A stretch of 11,886 nt of DNA from Bacteroidaceae bacterium. GTDB taxonomy: Bacteria; Bacteroidota; Bacteroidia; Bacteroidales; CHK158-818. Location: assembly GCA_017467745.1 (NCBI GenBank), contig JAFUKV010000212.1, positions 1 through 11,886 on the forward strand. Direction: 5' to 3'. This document shows positions 7,152-11,886 of this stretch, in pieces (positions within the stretch are counted from its first letter, which is position 1; each line of letters begins with the position of its first letter). A program made the position numbers and the translations under genes. Under the pieces are notes generated by a model. It saw nothing but the letters and a program-made list of their open reading frames with translations, had not been told where the DNA came from and searched no databases.

Positions 7152-9122
7152 ATGAAAACTTCAAACCCTTTTTTGCCTTTGCCTTTACGGTTTTTATTTT
7201 TGTGTTTCGCATTGTTAATGCCATTGGTTGCATGCTCGGATGATGATGATAATGGAGATAATGGCGATTCCGGACAAAAGGGAACTTCCCTTACCGTATA
7301 CCAGCAACTTCAAAGCGCTGCGGATAAATCTTTAACTGTCGACGATATTGTAAGTTCCGAATCATTTACTGTTTTTACGTTGAGCGATAACAGTAAAATC
7401 GAATTACAAAGAAGGAATAACGTAGTTAATCTGGAAAGCGAAGAGAGTAAAAATGTATTTTCTCTTATTAAAGGACCTAAAAATACATGGGTGTTAGGCG
7501 GAAAAGATTTGCAGATTCCTGTTGTAACGGCACTTTCGGCTAACCCTGTTGTTGTATGTGTAACATTCGATAAAAATGTCGTTACCGTTTATTTGGATAA
7601 CGGCGATACAATCGTTATAAATCGTAGCGGCGAGGAAGAGATATTTTCGTTTGTATTGGAAGCCGACAAAAATAAAGATTTGGATGAAGATATTTCTGCG
7701 GTAATAAATGGGAATTCCGCCTATATCGTTTTGCCTGAAATGGCTTCTTCCGAAGCGTTGGTATTGAGTTTCGGGTATAGAGGCGTATCTGTTAAGATTG
7801 GAGAGATAATTCAAGAAAGCGGCGTTACCGTTAATGATTTTGCAGCTCCGCTTACATATAGTTTGATAAAACAAGACGGCTCGAAGATAGATTATACCGT
7901 TACGGTAAAATCTGTACCCCGTATTCCGAGAATATATATAAATACGGAAAACGAGGCGGAGATTAAAGATAAAGAGAACTATGTAAAGTCTGTTGTGAGA
8001 ATAGAAGACCCGGATAAACTCTATACGGACGGCACGGTTTTTGAGGGTTCGGCCGGAGTACGAGGCAGGGGAAATTCTACGTGGGGAATGCCGAAGAAAC
8101 CCTATCGGATAAAATTAGATGAAAAAGCCAAATTGTTGGGTATGAGTACGGATAAAAATTGGGCTTTGTTAGCAAATTATTCCGATAAATCTCTTTTAAG
8201 AAATGTCGCGGCATTTGAAATATCCCGTATTGTCGATATGAAATGGACGCCTAAGTCGGTCAGCGTAGAGTTCTATTTGAATGGAACGTATCAAGGCGTT
8301 TACTGTTTGACGGAACAAGTGAGGGTTTCGTCTGAGCGGCTTGATTTGGATTTGGTAACAGACCAAGATATTAGCGGTGAAGCCTTGACGGGTGATTATT
8401 TTATGGAGTTGGACTTTCATTTTGATGAAGGCGCTCGGTTTAAAACCGATTTGAAGGAGTTGCCTATGATGTTTAAAGATCCGGAGGAGCCGACAGCGGA
8501 ACAGTTTGAATACGTTAAGAATTTCTATAATACGGCGGAAACAGTGCTATATTCTGAAAATTTTAAAGATGCGGAGGACGGGTATCGTAAATATATAGAT
8601 GTAGAGTCGTTTATAAAATATTACATCGTACAGGAACTGTCGAAAAACTGTGATGGAAATATGCGGGGAAGTTGTTACATGTCTCTTACCCGAAACGGAA
8701 AAATAGACCAACCGGTGGTATGGGATTTCGATATTGCGTTTGGAAATGCAAATCATATTACATGGGAGCAAGGTGCGTCTTCGACAGGGCCGGAGGGTTG
8801 GTATATCAAAACATGTTCGCCGTGGTTCGATCGCTTCTTTGAAGATCCGCAATTTGTTCAAGAGTTAAAAGCGAAATGGAATGCCGTGAAGCCTCAGTTA
8901 GAACTATTGCCTCAGTTTATTCAAGACCATGCCGATAGATTGCAATATGCAAGTAAACGTAATTTTAGTCCTAAAAAGGATGGCGGCGCCGGTTGGGATA
9001 TTCATGAGGTAATGTGGCCGAATTATATAGATAGAGGAAGTTATGATAATGAAATAAAATTTTTGAAAGACTTCGTTGTGAAGCGTTTGGCTTGGTTAGA
9101 TAGGAATATTAATAGTTTGTGA
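7152..9122 (+). CDS. CotH-kinase-family surface lipoprotein
   Basis: Large exported lipoprotein of 656 residues. The signal peptide ends in lipobox LVAC (C28), followed by SDDDDNGDNGD, the acidic tail that in Bacteroidetes directs lipoproteins to the cell surface. Residues about 50-165 resemble a small beta domain repeated in Bacteroidales surface proteins. About 168-253 is an Ig-like cadherin/DUF5018-like repeat (ISAVINGNSAYIVLPE ... SGVTVNDFAAPLTYS ... GSKIDYTVTV). The CotH domain covers about 258-650: RGRGNSTWGMPKKPYRIKL (304-322), NWALLANYSDKSLLRN (336-351), GVYCLTEQVRV (382-392), DYFMELDF (415-422) and the catalytic-type WDFDIAFGN (524-532). CotH proteins are atypical protein kinases first known from spore coat; in Bacteroidetes the substrate is unknown. 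No VTC-type polymerase or other usual CotH partner adjoins it. It has its own promoter. Confidence 0.9.
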   Translation: MKTSNPFLPLPLRFLFLCFALLMPLVACSDDDDNGDNGDSGQKGTSLTVYQQLQSAADKSLTVDDIVSSESFTVFTLSDNSKIELQRRNNVVNLESEESKNVFSLIKGPKNTWVLGGKDLQIPVVTALSANPVVVCVTFDKNVVTVYLDNGDTIVINRSGEEEIFSFVLEADKNKDLDEDISAVINGNSAYIVLPEMASSEALVLSFGYRGVSVKIGEIIQESGVTVNDFAAPLTYSLIKQDGSKIDYTVTVKSVPRIPRIYINTENEAEIKDKENYVKSVVRIEDPDKLYTDGTVFEGSAGVRGRGNSTWGMPKKPYRIKLDEKAKLLGMSTDKNWALLANYSDKSLLRNVAAFEISRIVDMKWTPKSVSVEFYLNGTYQGVYCLTEQVRVSSERLDLDLVTDQDISGEALTGDYFMELDFHFDEGARFKTDLKELPMMFKDPEEPTAEQFEYVKNFYNTAETVLYSENFKDAEDGYRKYIDVESFIKYYIVQELSKNCDGNMRGSCYMSLTRNGKIDQPVVWDFDIAFGNANHITWEQGASSTGPEGWYIKTCSPWFDRFFEDPQFVQELKAKWNAVKPQLELLPQFIQDHADRLQYASKRNFSPKKDGGAGWDIHEVMWPNYIDRGSYDNEIKFLKDFVVKRLAWLDRNINSL

Positions 9123-9245
9123 AATGTGAAAACGATATGCCGGAACTAAGGGGATGCGATGTCTTTTTTGATATTTAAACGTTGTATATTCCTGTTGTTG
9201 CTGAATCTTACGTATTATATGTTTTATTTCAAGTCTTAATAAATA

Positions 9246-9281
9246 AAAAGAGTGTCAAAACAAAAATTTTGGCACTCTTTT
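9246..9281 (+). terminator. Terminator-like hairpin after the CotH gene
   Basis: Arms AAAAGAGTGTCAAAA (9246-9260) and TTTTGGCACTCTTTT (9267-9281) pair with one G-U. The loop is CAAAAA and the right arm ends in a short T-run. It lies 123 bases after the CotH stop codon and only 17 bases before the next start codon, so it may act as an attenuator for that gene. Confidence 0.75.
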
Positions 9282-9298
9282 ACGTGCTTTTGCGAATT

Positions 9299-9877
9299 AT
9301 GAAAAGTCTGGATATAAAAAAAGTATCTCCTTTTGTAGGGTTGTTGACTAATTTCAGGTCGGATCTTGGTTTGATAGTGTCTTTTTGTTATTCAACGCAT
9401 GACGCCGTAGTGGAGTTGCAAGCGGGGTGGAGTTGGTATTTGTTGTTTGCAAGTATCATTTCTCTGCTGTTTTTATATTTGCTCAGACAATCTGTATATC
9501 GGCGTTTAGCCCGGCGTATTGTAGTGCAATTTTATCAATCCGTTCAGTTAGCGAACGGACGTTCCAGTGCATGGGATTTGTTAAGTCTGGATATTAAGAA
9601 CCGGCGTTGGGGTGGGGCGGATGGTTTTTCTTTATTTAAAAACGGATTTAAATATACGAAGGGTATGGATGTAAAATCTATTTCGATGTTTCAGAAGAAA
9701 AAAGATCGATATGATTTTATTGTGTTTTATGTCGATACGATAGAGGCTCCCTGTATAGTCGGTTTGGAAGAAGCTCAAAAACGAACTATTGGAGAAGTGT
9801 CTGAATTAGAGAAATATATAAAAAACTTAGAGCATACCTTTAAAATGCAGGGGTTGAATGAAAAAATTTGGGGTTAA
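9299..9877 (+). CDS. Uncharacterised membrane-anchored protein
   Basis: I do not recognise this 192-residue protein. It has a mildly hydrophobic N-terminus (about 10-31) and one strong membrane segment at about 45-63 (SWYLLFASIISLLFLYLL), followed by the positive stretch RQSVYRRLARR, which suggests that the rest faces the cytoplasm. The C-terminal part (about 75-192) is soluble, with aromatic-rich strands (DGFSLFKNGFKYTKGMD, RYDFIVFYVDTIEAPCIVGL) and a charged helix (about 158-185). The ATG at 9299 is preferred to a TTG at 9182, because that extension would be translated through the terminator hairpin. No promoter fits between the hairpin and the start, so expression probably depends on read-through from the CotH gene. 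Confidence 0.7.
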   Translation: MKSLDIKKVSPFVGLLTNFRSDLGLIVSFCYSTHDAVVELQAGWSWYLLFASIISLLFLYLLRQSVYRRLARRIVVQFYQSVQLANGRSSAWDLLSLDIKNRRWGGADGFSLFKNGFKYTKGMDVKSISMFQKKKDRYDFIVFYVDTIEAPCIVGLEEAQKRTIGEVSELEKYIKNLEHTFKMQGLNEKIWG

Positions 9878-9912
9878 CTTCGATATCTACACAGGAAAAT
9901 CATAGAAAAGCT

Positions 9913-9933
9913 GGTTCAGAAATTTTCTGAACC
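9913..9933 (+). terminator. Hairpin after the membrane protein gene
   Basis: GGTTCAGAAA (9913-9922) and TTTCTGAACC (9924-9933) form a perfect 10-base stem 35 bases after the stop codon. There is no T-run on the plus strand, so termination is uncertain. Confidence 0.45.
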
Positions 9934-9946
9934 TAAGATGATATTC

Positions 9947-9977
9947 TTTGTTTATATTATAGAAGTTATTATATTTG
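9947..9977 (+). promoter_or_regulatory. Full-consensus Bacteroidetes promoter with no full-length gene behind it
   Basis: TTTG (9947-9950), exactly 19 bases, then TATATTTG (9970-9977). This is the best promoter match in the window. Transcription would begin near 9984 and run into a 24-codon ORF and the GC-rich hairpin at 10020-10049, head-on to the DUF2188 gene. Confidence 0.7.
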
Positions 9978-9997
9978 CGCTGTTTTGGTAGAAAGGA

Positions 9998-10072
9998 ATG
10001 ACATTATGGCATAAAATTAGCCCTGACAAAGCAGTAATTCTGTCAGGGCACTGTGTGAAAAGGTTTGATTAA
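9998..10072 (+). CDS. Possible 24-residue small ORF downstream of the consensus promoter
   Basis: An ATG at 9998 preceded by GAAAGGA opens a 24-codon frame (MTLWHKISPDKAVILSGHCV..., stop at 10070-10072). It overlaps the last four bases of the convergent DUF2188 gene and contains the hairpin at 10020-10049. The strong promoter and a purine-rich ribosome-site-like sequence argue that it is transcribed and possibly translated. It could also be the truncated start of a gene cut by insertion of the DNA to its right, or a non-coding transcript. It matches no family I know. Confidence 0.3.
   Translation: MTLWHKISPDKAVILSGHCVKRFD
10020..10049 (-). terminator. GC-rich hairpin, probable terminator of the DUF2188 gene
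   Basis: GCCCTGACA (10020-10028) pairs perfectly with TGTCAGGGC (10041-10049). On the minus strand it starts 19 bases after the DUF2188 stop codon and is followed by TAATTTTATG, a weak T-rich tail. On the plus strand no T-run follows. Confidence 0.6.
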
Positions 10073-10293
10073 CCTTCTGGTGGATATGGGTCATTGCCGT
10101 AACTATGCTTTTCACGAATACGTCCATTTAATCCGTGTATAGCAACTTCTTGACCGTTCTTAATAGCAATTTCACGAGCACGCACAAATGCTTCTTGCTG
10201 GGTGTCAAAGTTACCAGAGCTCCGCAAAGCATTTTCTTGTTTTACTTGCCATTGGTTGCCATTATGAACAACGTGAATGTTCTTGCCTGCCAT
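10069..10293 (-). CDS. DUF2188 domain protein
   Basis: Small protein of 74 residues made almost wholly of a DUF2188 domain: NIHVVHNGNQWQVKQENA near the N-terminus, an alanine/arginine helix (TQQEAFVRAREIAIKNGQ) and the hallmark C-terminus HGLNGRIREKHSYGNDPYPP. The function of DUF2188 is not known; members are short and common in proteobacteria and mobile DNA. The ATG at 10293 is chosen because AAAGGAGGT ends 5 bases upstream, a near-perfect Shine-Dalgarno; the alternative ATG at 10326 has nothing similar. Such a site is unusual for a Bacteroidales gene and suggests acquisition. The gene converges on the strong promoter at 9947-9977, whose transcript would run antisense through its 3' end. Confidence 0.85.
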   Translation of the reverse strand: MAGKNIHVVHNGNQWQVKQENALRSSGNFDTQQEAFVRAREIAIKNGQEVAIHGLNGRIREKHSYGNDPYPPEG

Positions 10294-10414
10294 ATTTACC
10301 TCCTTTCCGTTTTTTAGTAGCAACATATTTCAGGTTGCTGTTATTAAAATTTGGTAGTTCCTCATTTGGGTTTTCGTCAAGATTCAAACCAGCCCATTGA
10401 GGAACTCCATTTAT
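10262..10414 (-). pseudogene. Open frame without a start codon, possible gene remnant
   Basis: A 50-codon open minus-strand frame, free of ATG/GTG starts near its beginning, reads GVPQWAGLNLDENPNEELPN followed by a Lys/Arg-rich tail, then overlaps the beginning of the DUF2188 gene in another frame. The composition looks protein-like (acidic-Asn-rich then basic), but part of it lies in an inverted repeat and no family is recognised. It may be a truncated gene end or chance. Confidence 0.25.
10351..10407. repeat. Inverted repeat upstream of the DUF2188 gene
   Basis: AGTTCCTCA (about 10353-10361) and TGAGGAACT (about 10398-10406) are perfect inverted arms enclosing about 36 bases, within which GGTTT/AAACC-type pairs allow a second stem. 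In the DUF2188 leader it could be a structured RNA; it could also be an end of a degraded element. Confidence 0.4.
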
Positions 10415-10442
10415 TTAAGTTTCCTACTTATATCTTATTTTG

Positions 10443-10481
10443 TAAAATCCCATTCTTACATAGTTTGGGATTTTATTTTAT
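10443..10481 (+). terminator. Orphan terminator-like hairpin
   Basis: TAAAATCCCA (10443-10452) pairs with TGGGATTTTA (10466-10475), with a T-rich tail to about 10480 on the plus strand. No complete gene ends just upstream, so it may belong to lost DNA or act on read-through transcripts. Confidence 0.45.
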
Positions 10482-10483
10482 GA

Positions 10484-10582
10484 TTTCTTCAACTTACAGG
10501 GGAAGATAAAAGCCTGTCTACATATCCTCGCGGACTTGTTGGCGTAGTAGATGAGCCAAAATTTGATTTAAAGGATTTTTAA
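10484..10582 (+). pseudogene. C-terminal gene fragment (start lost)
   Basis: After a TGA at 10481-10483 the frame is open for 32 codons to a TAA at 10580-10582 without any ATG. It reads LTGEDKSLSTYPRGLVGVVD followed by EPKFDLKDF. The codon pattern and peptide look like the natural C-terminus of a protein (YPRGLVGVVDEPKF), unlike the AT-rich spacer around it. The family is not recognised. It supports the view that this stretch is a junction holding debris of an older gene. Confidence 0.4.
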
Positions 10583-10646
10583 ATCTCCGCTATTTATATT
10601 ACAACAAATCTCGTACCAAAATTTAATGAATTATACCACTTATTTA
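10583..10646. other. AT-rich spacer before the 32-base repeat
   Basis: No gene, clear promoter or hairpin is visible here; it only separates the gene fragment from the direct repeat. It completes the stretch without an intact gene between 10294 and 10690. Confidence 0.5.
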
Positions 10647-10678
10647 CAATCACGTTATATATTCAGTATTAATCATTA
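10647..10678 (+). repeat. 32-base direct repeat, copy 1 (upstream of the BACON-like gene)
   Basis: Begins CAATCACGTTATAT and ends AGTATTAATCATTA. It matches copy 2 at 11522-11553 at 30 of 32 positions, and each copy sits just upstream of a plus-strand start codon (12 bases for this copy). It is likely a shared promoter/leader or a cassette boundary. Confidence 0.8.
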
Positions 10679-10690
10679 AAATTGAATATT

Positions 10691-11455
10691 ATGAATAAGG
10701 ATTTTATTACAGCAACTCCGGACTCCGGAGGAAGTGGTACTACCACAGTAACAGTCGTTGCGTCTGCAAATTCTGGAAACGCCCGTACTACAACTTTGAA
10801 CATTGGAGGAGGAGGTATAACTCGGAATATTTCCATTAGTCAAGCCAAATTCGATGGTCGTGACCCATCTTCTGCCCCAAATGGGGTTTATATTCAGCGT
10901 TCAAATGGAAAATTATATTTAGTTAATGAGTGGAATACGGCTTGGAATAATGAAGTCAATGGAGTAGCCGTAAAAGGTTATGGAAGTTCATTTGTGATAG
11001 CACCAACTGCAGCACCCTCTATTAAATGGGGACTCAATACAAGCCTTGTTGACATGAGTTCAACGACCGATAACGAAGATGAAGCTAAAGAAGACTACGA
11101 TGGTATGTATAATACTGACCAAATTATAGCTAAATTTGGGACAAGTTCCTCTATACAATATGCCGCACTCTATTGTAGTAACTATACGTTCAAAAATGGG
11201 AAAGAAGGTTTTTTACCAGCTTTGGGGCAGTTAAATAAAATAAATGAGAATGTAATAGAAATTGATGCTTGTATGTCAAAAATAAATGGAACACTAATTG
11301 TCCTTTCTACGAATACCAACTATTGGAGTTCAACCCAACGTAATGCCTCAAATGCATGGTCATTTAAGTTTGGTACTACGAATTCAGTGACGAGTAGTTA
11401 TAAGACACAAACTTTAGATACATTAATAACAAGACCTGTTTGTTCATTATATTAA
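10691..11455 (+). CDS. BACON-like / DUF1566-like protein with C-type-lectin-like tail
   Basis: 254-residue protein without signal peptide. Residues about 4-52 form a BACON-like Ig strand domain (ITATPDSGGSGTTTVTVVAS ... ARTTTLNIGGGGITRNISIS). A linker leads to PNGVYIQRSNGKLY (63-76), GVAVKGYGSSFVIAP (91-105), CSNYTFKNGKEGFLPALGQL (162-181), MSKINGT (195-201) and NYWSSTQRNASNAWSFKFG (210-228), ending ITRPVCSLY. This series is what I know from Bacteroidales DUF1566/Lcl-type C-lectin-fold proteins, many of which are phage receptor-binding proteins or targets of diversity-generating retroelements; the Asn/Ser/Thr-rich stretch 205-240 would be the variable region. No reverse transcriptase or template repeat is in the window. 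The ATG at 10691 is used because the only upstream option is TTG (10682), with an in-frame stop just before. Confidence 0.65.
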   Translation: MNKDFITATPDSGGSGTTTVTVVASANSGNARTTTLNIGGGGITRNISISQAKFDGRDPSSAPNGVYIQRSNGKLYLVNEWNTAWNNEVNGVAVKGYGSSFVIAPTAAPSIKWGLNTSLVDMSSTTDNEDEAKEDYDGMYNTDQIIAKFGTSSSIQYAALYCSNYTFKNGKEGFLPALGQLNKINENVIEIDACMSKINGTLIVLSTNTNYWSSTQRNASNAWSFKFGTTNSVTSSYKTQTLDTLITRPVCSLY

Positions 11456-11486
11456 TGAATTTTTCAGCGGTAATAAAAATTTCATT
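11454..11486 (+). terminator. Weak AT-rich hairpin after the BACON-like gene
   Basis: AATGAATTTTT (11454-11464) pairs with AAAAATTTCATT (11475-11486) with one bulge, overlapping the stop codon. There is no T-run after it, so it is a poor terminator candidate. Confidence 0.3.
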
Positions 11487-11521
11487 CCATGATTTACGGA
11501 TATTTTCATTCGATTTCTTCG

Positions 11522-11553
11522 CAATCACGTTATATGTTTAGTATTAATCATTA
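11522..11553 (+). repeat. 32-base direct repeat, copy 2 (upstream of the small acidic gene)
   Basis: Matches copy 1 at 10647-10678 except for two transitions (A to G, C to T). Here the changed bases produce TATGTTTA, one base from the TAnnTTTG promoter box. It ends 23 bases before the ATG at 11577. Confidence 0.8.
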
Positions 11554-11576
11554 GAAAATTTTTAAAGAATCAAATT

Positions 11577-11861
11577 ATGGAAGAATTCAATTTTTATCAA
11601 GACCGCTTAGTTACTTGTTGGGAACGAACTCAATTCACTGTTAAAGCTGAAAGTTATGAACAAGCAGAAGAAATAGTTAAATCTTGGAAAGGAAAAGATG
11701 TACTATGCTTCAATGACGATAAACAAGTTATTATCACAGACGGTGAAACACTCTATGATACAGCAGAGGGAATTTCTCCAAAGGATAATGATAACAAACC
11801 AACAATCGAGGTTTTTAATGACAGTGGGGATATGATAATAGATAATGTTACCAAAGATTGA
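11577..11861 (+). CDS. Small acidic protein of unknown function
   Basis: 94 residues with about 22 acidic and 10 basic residues, no signal peptide or membrane segment, so probably cytoplasmic. The N-terminus NFYQDRLVTCWERTQFTVKA followed by ESYEQAEEIVKSW suggests a short strand-strand-helix fold, and the C-terminal part repeats strand-like stretches ending in IEVFNDSGDMIIDN. Similar short acidic proteins with this FYxDR..T.WER.xFTV.AE.YE pattern occur, as far as I recall, in Bacteroidales accessory DNA, but I know no function. Size and charge are also seen in phage-encoded inhibitor or DNA-mimic proteins; that is only a possibility. It shares the 32-base upstream repeat with the preceding gene. 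Confidence 0.75.
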   Translation: MEEFNFYQDRLVTCWERTQFTVKAESYEQAEEIVKSWKGKDVLCFNDDKQVIITDGETLYDTAEGISPKDNDNKPTIEVFNDSGDMIIDNVTKD

Positions 11862-11886
11862 ATGGTATAAAATCTCTTTTGTTAAC

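Noticed and set aside
7046..7243. 65-codon plus-strand frame overlapping the CotH start
   Set aside because: It begins before the promoter's expected transcript start and runs in another frame over the CotH signal peptide; a shadow.
9182..9298. Longer membrane protein starting at TTG 9182
   Set aside because: The extra 39 codons would be read through the terminator hairpin and use a rare start.
10351..10407. Integron attC-like site
   Set aside because: The arms lack the conserved core RYYYAAC/GTTRRRY ends and no integrase is visible.
10647..11553. CRISPR array
   Set aside because: Only two repeat copies, 875 bases apart, with a gene between them and no spacer pattern.

Overview
The window looks like chromosomal DNA of a member of the Bacteroidales (Bacteroidota). 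Start-proximal regions repeatedly carry the Bacteroidetes promoter layout TTTG - about 19 bases - TAnnTTTG (for example 620-650, 5833-5840, 7060-7067 and 9947-9977). Shine-Dalgarno sequences are mostly absent, and the gene families fit: ammonia-dependent AsnA, a CotH lipoprotein with an Asp-rich surface-export signal, a Tat-exported Gfo/Idh/MocA protein and a BACON-like domain. The genus cannot be fixed from sequence reading alone.

Positions 1 to about 9880 read as ordinary core-type chromosome. alaS (5' part, minus strand) diverges from a two-gene plus-strand operon of a membrane-anchored M23 peptidase and a MerR-like regulator. A convergent ECF sigma factor gene follows, without an adjacent anti-sigma gene. 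Next is a minus-strand operon of three exported proteins: a Dabb-domain lipoprotein, a Tat-signal Gfo/Idh/MocA oxidoreductase and an SGNH/GDSL hydrolase. It reads like a periplasmic sugar or glycoside modification unit. asnA diverges from that operon and ends in a strong terminator. A CotH-kinase surface lipoprotein follows, then an unrecognised membrane protein whose start codon lies 17 bases after a terminator-like hairpin.

From about 9900 to the right edge the character changes. A full-consensus plus-strand promoter drives into a hairpin and a 24-codon ORF. A convergent DUF2188 gene has a textbook Shine-Dalgarno, which is unusual for this phylum. About 360 bases with no complete gene follow, holding inverted repeats and two open frames without start codons that look like gene debris. 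Then come two plus-strand accessory genes: a BACON-like/DUF1566-like protein with a C-type-lectin-like tail, resembling targets of diversity-generating retroelements or phage receptor-binding proteins, and a small acidic protein. Each is preceded by a nearly identical 32-base direct repeat. This right end is probably the edge of an accessory or mobile region and is the most interesting part of the window. No reverse transcriptase, integrase, template repeat or tRNA is visible here, so the nature of the element is undecided.
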